Assembly: GCF_002086815.1 (NCBI RefSeq)
Contig: NZ_MVID01000021.1
Span: 1 to 64,000, forward strand
Source of the DNA: Mycolicibacterium parafortuitum
GTDB taxonomy: Bacteria; Actinomycetota; Actinomycetes; Mycobacteriales; Mycobacteriaceae
Length of the DNA: 64,000 nucleotides
Direction of reading: 5' to 3'
The translations under genes and the position numbers were made by a program. Shown here in pieces: positions 53,535-61,283 of this stretch (position 1 is the stretch's first letter; each line of letters starts with the position of its first letter). The notes beneath the pieces were generated by a model that did not search any database, was not told the DNA's origin, and saw nothing but the letters and a program-made list of their open reading frames with translations.

Positions 53535-54131
53535 TCAGTTGTCGCGCTTGTCGACCGGGCGGGTCTCGTCCTCGGCGAGCGCGACGGACGAGGTCTGCTG
53601 CTCGGTTTCCGCACCGGAGTAGGAGTCGTAGTCGGCGGTGTCGTCGCGCACCGCGGCGAAGACATCGGTGTCGGCGCGGTCGTCGTCCTCGCGGCGGCGC
53701 GTCTGCTCCGGAGCCTTACGGTCGACCAGCCAGTGCCCGAGCGCGGTGCCGATGATCGCGCAGACGAACACCAGCAGCGCGGTGAACGCCGCGAACGTGG
53801 TGATCTCGTTGATCAGGCCCTCGACGTAGAGGTTGTTGTAGAACAAGCCGATGAACCAGGCCACCACACCGGAGACCACGCCGGCGAACAGCCCGGCCAG
53901 CAGCCACGTCATCGCGAGGTCGTCGCGGCGGTCCGGGTCCGGGTTGCGGCGCGCGTCGGAACGTCCGTCGGCGTAACCCCAGACCAGGGCCACCACGGCG
54001 TACAGGGCGACCAGCACGGCGCTGATCAGAGCCGCCTTGGTCTCCCAGGCGTTGATCATCGCCCCCTGTAGCAACCGGACAATGACCATCAGGGCCGCGA
54101 ACGCCAGTCCACGCACCAACCACTTGCTCAT
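53535..54131 (-). CDS. B-4DMT family membrane protein (Rv2536-like)
   Basis: A 198-residue protein with four predicted transmembrane helices (about residues 5-25, 33-53, 72-95 and 108-130). A charged tail of about 65 residues rich in Asp/Glu/Arg and Ser/Thr follows. The helix arrangement and location between aroB and pepQ match the mycobacterial B-4DMT transporter family (Rv2536 position). Substrate unknown. It is divergent from pepQ with 33 bp between starts. Confidence 0.82.
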   Translation of the reverse strand: MSKWLVRGLAFAALMVIVRLLQGAMINAWETKAALISAVLVALYAVVALVWGYADGRSDARRNPDPDRRDDLAMTWLLAGLFAGVVSGVVAWFIGLFYNNLYVEGLINEITTFAAFTALLVFVCAIIGTALGHWLVDRKAPEQTRRREDDDRADTDVFAAVRDDTADYDSYSGAETEQQTSSVALAEDETRPVDKRDN

Positions 54132-54150
54132 GGGGCCTCACCTTAGCGAG

Positions 54151-54156
54151 TACCGT
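54151..54156 (+). promoter_or_regulatory. Leaderless-type -10 element before pepQ
   Basis: TACCGT fits TAnnnT and ends 8 nt before GTG 54165; the predicted transcript start is about two bases before the start codon. Confidence 0.45.
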
Positions 54157-54164
54157 CAGCCGCT

Positions 54165-55247
54165 GTGACGATTTCTCAGCGGCGCGGCCGGCTGCGGGAG
54201 CGGCTGGCCAATGCCGGGCTGGACGCCATGCTGGTATCAGACCTGGTCAATGTGCGTTACCTGTCGGGTTTCACCGGGTCGAACGCCGCCCTGCTGGTGC
54301 TTGCCGGGCGCGAAACGCCGGTGCTTGCCACCGACGGGCGCTACCGCACCCAGGCGGCGCAGCAGGCGCCGGACGCCGAGGTGGTCATCGAGCGCGCGTG
54401 CGGTCCGCATCTGGCGAAGCGTGCCGCCGAGGACGGGGTGCGCAAGCTCGGGTTCGAGAGCCACGTCGTGACCGTGGACGCGTTCGCGGCGCTGACGGCC
54501 GCGGCGGGCGACGGGTGTGAACTCGTCCGGGCCGCGGGCACCGTCGAGGGGTTGCGGGAGGTCAAGGACGCCGGCGAGGTGGCGCTGCTCCGTCTCGCCT
54601 GCGAGGCGGCCGACGCCGCGCTGCGGGATCTGATCGACGGCGGCGGGCTGCGCGTTAGCCGCACGGAGAAGGAGGTCCGCAACGAGCTCGAGTCGCTGAT
54701 GCTCGCGCACGGTGCCGACGGAGCGTCGTTCGAGACCATCGTCGCGACCGGCGCGAACTCGGCGATCCCGCACCACCGGCCCACCGACGCGGTGCTGGCC
54801 GCCGGGGACTTCGTCAAGATCGACTTCGGTGCGCTGGTGGCCGGCTACCACTCCGACATGACCCGCACGTTCGTGCTTTCCCCGATCGCCGACTGGCAGC
54901 GCGACATCTATTCACTGGTCGCCGACTCCCAGCGGGCGGGTCGCGAGGCGCTGGCACCCGGTGTCGCGCTCAAGGACGTCGACGCCGCATCGCGGCAGGT
55001 CATCGCCGACGCCGGCTATGCGGACAACTTCGGCCACGGTCTCGGCCACGGGGTGGGGCTGCAGATCCACGAAGCGCCGGGAATCAACTCCGCTTCCGCC
55101 GGTACACTGCTTGCTGGCTCTGCGGTGACCGTGGAGCCCGGCGTCTACCTGCCCGGCCGCGGCGGTGTCCGCATCGAGGACACGCTCGTGGTCGACAAAC
55201 GCCCAGACCTACTCACACGGTTCCCGAAGGAACTGGTGATCCTCTAG
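54165..55247 (+). CDS. pepQ: Xaa-Pro aminopeptidase / proline dipeptidase
   Basis: A 360-residue M24 peptidase. The N-terminal creatinase-like domain (about 1-120) precedes the pita-bread catalytic domain. Metal ligands are visible: two Asp in KIDFGALVAGYHSDMTRTF, His in GHGLGHGVGLQIHE, Glu in TVEPGVY and Glu in VRIEDT. It splits peptides with Pro in second position. It lies upstream of efp, the Rv2535c position. Confidence 0.95.
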   Translation: MTISQRRGRLRERLANAGLDAMLVSDLVNVRYLSGFTGSNAALLVLAGRETPVLATDGRYRTQAAQQAPDAEVVIERACGPHLAKRAAEDGVRKLGFESHVVTVDAFAALTAAAGDGCELVRAAGTVEGLREVKDAGEVALLRLACEAADAALRDLIDGGGLRVSRTEKEVRNELESLMLAHGADGASFETIVATGANSAIPHHRPTDAVLAAGDFVKIDFGALVAGYHSDMTRTFVLSPIADWQRDIYSLVADSQRAGREALAPGVALKDVDAASRQVIADAGYADNFGHGLGHGVGLQIHEAPGINSASAGTLLAGSAVTVEPGVYLPGRGGVRIEDTLVVDKRPDLLTRFPKELVIL

Positions 55248-55268
55248 AAAGCTAGGAGTACAACCCAC

Positions 55269-55832
55269 GTGGCATCGACCGCCGACTTCAAGAACGGGCT
55301 CGTCCTTCAGATCGATGGCCAGCTGTGGCAGATCGTGGAATTCCAGCACGTCAAGCCCGGTAAAGGCCCCGCCTTCGTGCGCACGAAGCTGAAGAACGTC
55401 GTGTCCGGCAAGGTGGTCGACAAGACCTACAACGCGGGCGTGAAGGTGGAGACCGCCACCGTCGACCGCCGCGACGCCACCTACCTGTATCGCGACGGCA
55501 ACGACTTCGTGTTCATGGACTCCGAGGACTTCGAGCAGCATCCGCTGCCCGAGGCGCTCGTCGGCCGCCTCGCCGGCTTCCTGCTGGAGAGCATGCCGGT
55601 GCAGATCGCCTTCCACGACGGCGTCCCGCTGTATCTGGAACTTCCGGTCACCGTCGAGCTGCTCGTCGCCCATACCGAGCCGGGCCTGCAGGGTGACCGC
55701 TCCAGTGCCGGCACCAAGCCCGCCACGATGGAGACCGGCGCCGAGATCCAGGTGCCGCTGTTCATCAACACCGGCGACAAGCTGAAGGTGGATTCGCGCG
55801 ACGGTAGCTACCTGGGAAGGGTCAATGCCTGA
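55269..55832 (+). CDS. efp: Translation elongation factor P
   Basis: A 187-residue EF-P with KOW and two OB domains: FKNGLVLQIDGQLWQIVEF, the loop HVKPGKGPAFVRTK carrying the tip Lys, and C-terminal HTEPGLQGDRSSAG and IFINTGD-like FINTGDKLKVDSR. It relieves stalling at polyproline stretches. The start is GTG with TAGGAGT upstream. nusB starts 8 bp before its end. Confidence 0.98.
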   Translation: MASTADFKNGLVLQIDGQLWQIVEFQHVKPGKGPAFVRTKLKNVVSGKVVDKTYNAGVKVETATVDRRDATYLYRDGNDFVFMDSEDFEQHPLPEALVGRLAGFLLESMPVQIAFHDGVPLYLELPVTVELLVAHTEPGLQGDRSSAGTKPATMETGAEIQVPLFINTGDKLKVDSRDGSYLGRVNA

Positions 55833-56316
55833 CCGCAGGAGCGATAAGGGTCGGCACCAGGCGCGCAAACGCGCCGTCGACCTGCTGTTCGAGGCGGAAG
55901 CCCGCGGCATCACCCCGGCCGAAGTCGCCGAGGCACGGAATGAGTTGGCGTCGAAGGGTTCCGAGGACCATTCCCCGTTGAACCCGTACACCGTGACGGT
56001 GGCGCGCGGGGTGACCGAGCATGCCGCCCACATCGACGACCTGATCTCGGCGCACCTGCAGGGCTGGACGCTGGACCGGCTGCCCGCCGTCGACCGGGCC
56101 GTGCTGAGGGTCGCGGTGTGGGAGCTGCTGCACGCCGAGGACGTGCCCGAGCCGGTGGCGGTCGACGAGGCCGTCGAGCTGGCCAAGCAGCTGTCGACGG
56201 ACGATTCGCCCGGCTTCGTCAACGGAGTGCTCGGCCAGGTGATGCTGGTGACGCCGCAGATCCGCGCCGCGGCGGCTGCGGTGCAGGGCGGCCGCGACGG
56301 CGGTAGCGACACGTAG
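55825..56316 (+). CDS. nusB: Transcription antitermination factor NusB
   Basis: A 163-residue NusB: RKRAVDLLFEAEARG at the N-terminus, the VARGVTEHAAHIDDLI helix, and the C-terminal LPAVDRAVLRVAVWELLH ... DEAVELAKQLSTDDSPGFVNGVLG signature. It works with NusE on rRNA antitermination. It overlaps efp by 8 bp and the next gene begins right after its stop. Confidence 0.97.
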   Translation: MPDRRSDKGRHQARKRAVDLLFEAEARGITPAEVAEARNELASKGSEDHSPLNPYTVTVARGVTEHAAHIDDLISAHLQGWTLDRLPAVDRAVLRVAVWELLHAEDVPEPVAVDEAVELAKQLSTDDSPGFVNGVLGQVMLVTPQIRAAAAAVQGGRDGGSDT

Positions 56317-56859
56317 ATGGGCGCGCCGCAGGATTGGGCCCCGTACACCAGCTTGCAGGACGCGGCACGGGTGTACCTGCGCGATCCCGATCTCGCGGTG
56401 GACCAGATCCGGTCGGTCGTCGAACCGCCCGCGATCAAGTCGTTCGTGATGACCCGGGGGTTCACCGAGGAATCCTGGGGTGAGGCGCTGTGGCAGGAAG
56501 TGCTCGCCACCGACGGGCGCCGGCTGATCATCTGGCGCGCCGACGACGACGTGTCCGACACCGACGACGGCGGCTCGCGCCGGATACTGCTGGCTTCGGC
56601 GCGCTCGATCCTGCTGTCCACCATCACCGATCAGGTGCTGTCCACCGAGTACGAGGTGCTCGGTGACGGAACGAGGCGGCTGGCGGAGGTGAAGCTGCGG
56701 ATGTACACGCAGTTGATCACCCGGTCGCGGCAGCGGACGGTCGCCGAGACCGACATCTATTGCGAATCCTTCCGTTTCGTGAAGTCCGTGGACAACGGCG
56801 GGCTCGCGCAGATGCAGCGGCTGATGCAGTTCGGTCGGGTGCTCTCGCGCTCGATGTAG
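56317..56859 (+). CDS. Conserved hypothetical protein (Rv2532c position)
   Basis: A 180-residue protein that I can place only by context: it follows nusB directly, as Rv2532c does in M. tuberculosis. It contains GFTEESWGEALWQEVLATDG and a strand-rich middle (RRLIIWRADDDV), and ends in a helix. No motif, signal peptide or membrane span is evident. The ATG abuts the nusB stop with no gap, so it is probably in the efp-nusB operon. Confidence 0.7.
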   Translation: MGAPQDWAPYTSLQDAARVYLRDPDLAVDQIRSVVEPPAIKSFVMTRGFTEESWGEALWQEVLATDGRRLIIWRADDDVSDTDDGGSRRILLASARSILLSTITDQVLSTEYEVLGDGTRRLAEVKLRMYTQLITRSRQRTVAETDIYCESFRFVKSVDNGGLAQMQRLMQFGRVLSRSM

Positions 56860-56866
56860 CGTCCTG

Positions 56867-58162
56867 TCAGGCCGCGGGCTCGAAGGTGACCAGGTCGACG
56901 CTGAACCGGCCTTCGACGATGCTGCGCCGCGACACCGGCGTGCCCGGCGGTGGCGGCGCGATCGAGTAGTACCTCGCCTGCGTCGGCGTGACGAACTCCG
57001 CCGTGTGCTCACCGTCGCGCTCGCTGGTGGTGACCCGCCAGCCCGGCGCCTCCTTGGCGTAGTTGCAGGCCTCGCACAGGCCGAGCCCGTTGCGCGCGCT
57101 GGTCTTTCCGCCGTCGCGGTCGGGCGTCGCGTGGTCGTGGTGGCGGATCGGCGCGTTGCAGTACGGGGTACGGCAGCTGCGGTCACGGATTCCGATGAAT
57201 GCCGCCAACCCTTTGGGGAAGGTGCGCGCACGCGACTCCATTCCGACCAGCTGGCCACTTGTCGGGTGCCGGTACAGGCGACGCAGCATGGCCTTCGCGT
57301 CTCTGTCGGCGACCGCATCGCCGGTGAGCTTGCACGCGAAGCCGGCCGGTACGGGGCCGTAACCGTCGAGCCAACCGGGTTCGGTGTCGTCGCCGGCCAG
57401 CGTGGTGTCCGCCATGACGAGGTTCAATGACACCGAAACCGGTTGCGCGGCTTGCCTTCCGGTGACCCTTTCGTAGGCGGTGTCGGCCATGACCTGGCCG
57501 CGTGAGCGGTCGTCGAAGGTGGTGTCGGCCGCCTGTTTGAGTGCGGCGAACATCCCCACACCCTGGGCGACGGGCAGCAGGACGGTCACGTAGACCATGC
57601 AGTTCGGGGCGGGTCGCGTGGTCACGCACCGGTCCTGTTCGGCCTTGGCGGAGCGCTCCACCACCGCGGCGGCGTCGAGTCGGGCGGCGATCCGCTTGGC
57701 TTCGGCCTCGACCCGCTTGTTGCCCCAGCCCGCCAGCTTGCTGGTGTCCGCGCACAGTTCGGCGTCGAGCTGCCCGCGGTGCTCCAGCGACAGGCATGCC
57801 GACTCACGCACGATCAAGGTCGCCCGGTATTCGGAGAGTGCCCCGCACTCCAGTGCCGCGAGCGTGTGCGGCATCTCGTGCACCAGCGCCCTGGCCACGC
57901 CGAGATGGGTGTTGCCGCAGACGGGGGCGTCGTGGCGGGCCAGCGCGACCTCCGCGGCCAGACCCTTGCCGCGCCTGCGTGCCGGGACGCCGCCGACTTC
58001 TTCGGCCGCGGCGCGCTTGGCGGCCCATATCGCGGTCACCCGGGCCTGCGCGGCGGCGGCCCGGGACTTCAGCTGCTCGTACCGCTCGACCAGGACGCGG
58101 AGTTCGGCCTCCGACGCCCCGATGCCGACGTGCCGGTCATCATCGAACAAACTTTCGAACAT
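56867..58162 (-). CDS. DUF222 / HNH endonuclease-domain protein (13E12 type)
   Basis: A 431-residue protein of the mycobacterial 13E12 class. The N-terminal DUF222 helical region (about 1-280) is followed by an HNH nuclease domain: RDRSCRTPYCNAPIRHHDHA with the catalytic His-His, then GLCEACNYAKE. Copies are dispersed in actinobacterial genomes and behave like mobile or multi-copy genes. The ATG at 58162 is preferred to a TTG at 58192. It lies between nusB and pyrR, pointing against the flow of both neighbours. Confidence 0.9.
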   Translation of the reverse strand: MFESLFDDDRHVGIGASEAELRVLVERYEQLKSRAAAAQARVTAIWAAKRAAAEEVGGVPARRRGKGLAAEVALARHDAPVCGNTHLGVARALVHEMPHTLAALECGALSEYRATLIVRESACLSLEHRGQLDAELCADTSKLAGWGNKRVEAEAKRIAARLDAAAVVERSAKAEQDRCVTTRPAPNCMVYVTVLLPVAQGVGMFAALKQAADTTFDDRSRGQVMADTAYERVTGRQAAQPVSVSLNLVMADTTLAGDDTEPGWLDGYGPVPAGFACKLTGDAVADRDAKAMLRRLYRHPTSGQLVGMESRARTFPKGLAAFIGIRDRSCRTPYCNAPIRHHDHATPDRDGGKTSARNGLGLCEACNYAKEAPGWRVTTSERDGEHTAEFVTPTQARYYSIAPPPPGTPVSRRSIVEGRFSVDLVTFEPAA

Positions 58163-58165
58163 GTG

Positions 58166-58184
58166 CCCGAGGCTACGCCTCGGG
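58166..58184. terminator. Perfect 8-bp hairpin in front of the HNH gene
   Basis: CCCGAGGC (58166-58173) and GCCTCGGG (58177-58184) pair around a 3-nt TAC loop. On the minus strand it falls after the serine hydrolase stop (58200) and 3 bases before the HNH start codon. It may end the hydrolase transcript or hide the HNH ribosome site. Confidence 0.5.
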
Positions 58185-58199
58185 TCCGACAACTCCGCG

Positions 58200-59405
58200 T
58201 CAGAGGCCGAGCGCCTGGTAGGTGCTCCGCACGAACTTGGGCTGTGCCGTCTGCAGCTTGGCCAGCGAGGTGTTGCCGGCCACCGCCGCGGCGGCGTCCA
58301 CGGTCAGGTTGGGCAGGTTCTGGATCAAATAGATCAAGATCAGGTTCGCCGACGGATCGGCCTGCCACCAGGTGCCGTACGCGCCCGGCCAGGAGAAGGT
58401 GCCGAGCCCACCGGGCCCGAACAGTTGACGCGACTTCGCGGGATCGGTGACCACCGACAGGTTCAGTCCGAACCCGCGGCCGATCCAGAACGGCGCGCCG
58501 AGGAAGTCGTGGCGCTTCTGCTCGGCGGTCAGCCGGTCGGTCCGCATCAGGTCGACCGAATGCTGCGACAGCACCCGGGTGCCGTCCAGCGTCCCGCCGG
58601 CCAGCAGCATCTGGGCGAACCGCAGATAGTCGTCCACCGTCGAGAACAGCCCGGCGCCGCCTGTGCAGAACGGCGGATCCACGATCGGCGCCGGCCCCAT
58701 CACGTCGTGACGCAGGGTGCTGTCCTTGTCCAGCTGATACATCGTCGCCGTCCGGCGCCTGCCCTCGGCTCCGACGCTGAAGCCGGTGTCCGCCATCCCC
58801 AACGGACCGAGAACACGGTCCTTCAGGACGTCGCTGAGCGGTTTGCCCTCGATGCGCGACAGTACGATGCCGAGCACGTCGGTGGCGTGGCTGTACGTCA
58901 GTCGCTCACCGGGCTGGTGAACCAGCGGCAGCGCGGCCAGCTCGGCCAGCCATCGGTCCTGGTCCTGGCGGGTCGGGAGCTTTCGGTACGCGTCGGAGAT
59001 CGGGCCGAGCACCGAGAACATGTAGGCCAGCCCGCTCCGGTGGGTCATCAGGTCGTCGACGGTGATGTAGCGCTGCGCGGGCACCGTCTGGTCCAGCTGC
59101 CCGCGCGGATCGACGAGCACCCGCATGTCCGCCAGCTCCGGCAGCCATGTCGCAACCCGGTCGGTCAGCGCCAGCTTGCCCTCTTCGATCAGCGACATGG
59201 CCGCCGCGACGGTGACGGGCTTGGTCATCGACGCGATCCGGAAGATGGTGTCGCGCTGCATCGGCAGCCTCGCGTCGACGTCGCGGTAGCCCAGCTCGTT
59301 GACCTGTCGGACCTCGCCGTCGTGCCAGACCAGCGTCACCGCCCCGGCCAGCAACCCGGCATCGATGGCGTCGACGATGGAGGTCTTGTTGCGGTCGAGG
59401 TTCAT
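58200..59405 (-). CDS. Serine hydrolase, beta-lactamase (class C-like) family
   Basis: A 401-residue penicillin-binding-protein-type hydrolase. The active-site Ser-x-x-Lys is in RIASMTKPVTVAAAMSL (about residue 60), the second Tyr motif in RLTYSHATDVLG (about residue 170), and the third, His/Lys-x-Gly-like region is near GPGGLGTFSWPGAYG (about residue 330). No signal peptide is seen, so it is probably cytoplasmic or an esterase rather than a resistance enzyme. Substrate unknown. It is divergent from the pyr operon. Confidence 0.9.
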   Translation of the reverse strand: MNLDRNKTSIVDAIDAGLLAGAVTLVWHDGEVRQVNELGYRDVDARLPMQRDTIFRIASMTKPVTVAAAMSLIEEGKLALTDRVATWLPELADMRVLVDPRGQLDQTVPAQRYITVDDLMTHRSGLAYMFSVLGPISDAYRKLPTRQDQDRWLAELAALPLVHQPGERLTYSHATDVLGIVLSRIEGKPLSDVLKDRVLGPLGMADTGFSVGAEGRRRTATMYQLDKDSTLRHDVMGPAPIVDPPFCTGGAGLFSTVDDYLRFAQMLLAGGTLDGTRVLSQHSVDLMRTDRLTAEQKRHDFLGAPFWIGRGFGLNLSVVTDPAKSRQLFGPGGLGTFSWPGAYGTWWQADPSANLILIYLIQNLPNLTVDAAAAVAGNTSLAKLQTAQPKFVRSTYQALGL

Positions 59406-59484
59406 CGCGCCAGGGTAGGTCAGCGTCCGACCGCGGCCGCATCAAGTACCGGCACCATGCAACAAAACCGGCGAAACCGCCGTC

Positions 59485-59562
59485 GTCGGCGACAAACAGC
59501 GCGACAATGGCAGCACTGCGGATTCTGCCGCGGAGGGGACGGCAGAATCCGCGGTCGCCGAC
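59485..59562. repeat. Nested inverted repeats upstream of the pyr operon
   Basis: The inner arms, GCGGATTCTGCCG (59518-59530) and CGGCAGAATCCGC (59540-59552), match over 13 bp with a 9-nt loop, and the stem can grow by three pairs outward (one G-U). The outer arms, GTCGGCGAC (59485-59493) and GTCGCCGAC (59554-59562), match over 9 bp. Together they would form an unusually stable cruciform or RNA hairpin. Confidence 0.75.
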
Positions 59563-59722
59563 AACCGATCGACAATCAAACAGGCTGCGGGACAACGCCA
59601 CACCGTGGGCGGGCCCCTATGCAGGTCTGTACTTCTCCGGCATCGCCGACTTCGCTGTGCACGCGGTCACACTCTGGCACCTGATAAGCTCGCCGCAGTT
59701 TTTCGACATCCTTTAACGATCC

Positions 59723-59745
59723 GTCCCGTGAGGCGGAGAAGGAGG
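59723..59745 (+). promoter_or_regulatory. PyrR-binding sequence and pyrR ribosome site
   Basis: GTCCCGTGAGGCG (59723-59735) fits the PyrR-binding loop consensus (UCCnGnGAGG core), and AAGGAGG (59739-59745) lies right after it. In M. smegmatis, PyrR is known to repress the operon by blocking translation, so the overlap of binding site and ribosome site fits that mode. The GTG start is 12 nt downstream. Confidence 0.7.
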
Positions 59746-59757
59746 TCCGGCTCCCTC

Positions 59758-60339
59758 GTGGGCGCACCTGACCAGTCCGGCTCAGACCGGGAGCTGATGT
59801 CCGCAGCGGACGTCAGCCGAACCGTCGCCCGTATCGCGCATCAGATCATCGAGAAGACCGCACTCGACGGTCCCGACGGCCCGCGCGTGATCCTTCTCGG
59901 CATCCCGACCCGTGGCGTGACGCTGGCCACCAGGCTGGCCCGCAACATCAGCGAGTTCAGCGGCGTCGAGGTCGCGCACGGCGCGCTCGACACCACGCTG
60001 TACCGCGACGACCTGATGAGCAAGCCGCCCCGCGCGCTGGCCGAAACCTCCATCCCCGAGGGCGGCATCGACGGAGCGCTGGTGATCCTCGTCGACGACG
60101 TGCTCTACACCGGGCGGTCCGTGCGGTCGGCGCTCGACGCGCTGCGTGACCTGGGGCGGCCGAAGGTCGTGCAGCTGGCAGTGCTTGTCGACCGTGGCCA
60201 CCGAGAGCTGCCCATCCGCGCGGATTACGTCGGCAAGAACGTGCCGACCTCGCGCGCCGAGAACGTCAAGGTCCGCCTCACCGAGAACGACGGCGACGAC
60301 GGAGTCCGCATCGCACCCTACGGAGGGCCTGCCAGGTGA
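59758..60339 (+). CDS. pyrR: PyrR bifunctional regulator / uracil phosphoribosyltransferase
   Basis: A 193-residue PyrR: ELMSAADVSRTVARIAHQI at the start, VILLGIPTRGVTLA, and the PRPP-binding motif LVILVDDVLYTGRSVRSAL (about residue 110). It senses UMP/UTP and binds pyr mRNA; many homologues also have uracil phosphoribosyltransferase activity. GTG at 59758 gives the same length as the M. tuberculosis protein; ATG 59797 would drop 13 residues. Its stop overlaps the pyrB start (GTGA). Confidence 0.97.
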   Translation: MGAPDQSGSDRELMSAADVSRTVARIAHQIIEKTALDGPDGPRVILLGIPTRGVTLATRLARNISEFSGVEVAHGALDTTLYRDDLMSKPPRALAETSIPEGGIDGALVILVDDVLYTGRSVRSALDALRDLGRPKVVQLAVLVDRGHRELPIRADYVGKNVPTSRAENVKVRLTENDGDDGVRIAPYGGPAR

Positions 60340-61283
60340 AGCACCTGCTGACCGCGGCCGATCTGAGCCGCGACGACGCCACGGCGATCCTCGACAACGC
60401 CGACCACTTCCGCGAGGCGCTGGTCGGCCGCGAGGTCAAGAAGCTGCCCACCCTGCGCGGCCGCACCATCATCACGATGTTCTACGAGAACTCGACCCGC
60501 ACCCGGGTGTCATTCGAGGTCGCCGGCAAGTGGATGAGCGCCGACGTGATCAACGTCAGCGCCTCGGGGTCGTCTGTGGCCAAAGGGGAGTCGCTGCGCG
60601 ACACCGCGCTGACGCTGCGCGCCGCGGGCGCCGATGCGCTGATCATCCGGCACCCGGCCTCGGGCGCGGCCCAGCAGCTGGCCGCCTGGACGCTCGACGA
60701 GCACGGCGGGCCGTCGGTCATCAATGCCGGCGACGGTACCCACGAACATCCGACCCAGGCGCTGCTCGACGCGCTGACCATCCGGCAGCGGCTCGGGTCC
60801 ATCGACGGCAAGCGGGTCGTGATCGTCGGCGATGTGCTGCACAGCCGGGTGGCCCGGTCCAACGTGTCGCTGCTGCACACCCTCGGTGCCGAGGTCGTGC
60901 TCGTCGCGCCGCCCACGCTGCTGCCCGTCGGCGTGCAGAACTGGCCGGTCACGGTGTCCCACGACATCGACGCCGAACTGCCGCTCGCCGACGCGGTGCT
61001 GATGCTGCGCGTGCAGGCCGAGCGGATGAACGGCGGGTTCTTCCCGTCGTCGCGGGAGTACTCGGTGCGCTACGGACTGTCCGAAAAGCGCCAGGCCCGG
61101 CTGGCCGAGCACGCGGTGGTGCTGCACCCCGGACCGATGCTGCGCGGCATGGAGATCGCGTACTCGGTGGCCGATTCCTCGCAATCGGCTGTGCTGCAAC
61201 AGGTCTCCAATGGTGTGCACGTCCGGATGGCGGTGTTGTTCCACCTGCTCGTCGGTGCCGAGAAGGAAGCGATCAGCGCATGA
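60336..61283 (+). CDS. pyrB: Aspartate carbamoyltransferase catalytic chain
   Basis: A 315-residue ATCase: carbamoyl-phosphate loop in TMFYENSTRTRVSFE (about residue 48-62), a later IIRHPASGAAQQL with substrate His-Pro, and DGTHEHPTQALLDALTI. It makes carbamoyl-aspartate from carbamoyl phosphate and aspartate. The GTG start overlaps pyrR; no regulatory pyrI chain gene is present, as in other Actinobacteria. pyrC overlaps its stop (ATGA). Confidence 0.98.
   Translation: MKHLLTAADLSRDDATAILDNADHFREALVGREVKKLPTLRGRTIITMFYENSTRTRVSFEVAGKWMSADVINVSASGSSVAKGESLRDTALTLRAAGADALIIRHPASGAAQQLAAWTLDEHGGPSVINAGDGTHEHPTQALLDALTIRQRLGSIDGKRVVIVGDVLHSRVARSNVSLLHTLGAEVVLVAPPTLLPVGVQNWPVTVSHDIDAELPLADAVLMLRVQAERMNGGFFPSSREYSVRYGLSEKRQARLAEHAVVLHPGPMLRGMEIAYSVADSSQSAVLQQVSNGVHVRMAVLFHLLVGAEKEAISA

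Larger units (their letters stand above)
59406..59757. other. Long divergent intergenic region, pyr leader
   Basis: This 352-bp gap holds no gene that I believe. From left to right it has a short local stem (GGCG/CGCC, about 59470-59481), a nested inverted repeat (59485-59562), a TAAGCT candidate -10 for the pyr operon at 59685-59690, then the PyrR site and a strong ribosome site before pyrR. An ATG-to-TAA frame at 59507-59716 is open, but the protein has no recognisable features. Confidence 0.6.

Noticed and set aside
58200..59405. Beta-lactamase as an antibiotic-resistance gene
   Set aside because: The protein has the fold motifs but no signal peptide and resembles broad serine hydrolases or esterases, so a resistance label is not justified.
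59507..59716. 69-codon plus-strand frame in the pyr leader
   Set aside because: It starts inside the large palindrome, has no ribosome site and no known family. A leader peptide cannot be excluded, but I see no support.
60146..61279. Upstream in-frame extension of pyrC through pyrB
   Set aside because: The real dihydroorotase starts at 61280 by ATGA overlap; the extension translates to Arg-rich nonsense in the pyrB shadow.
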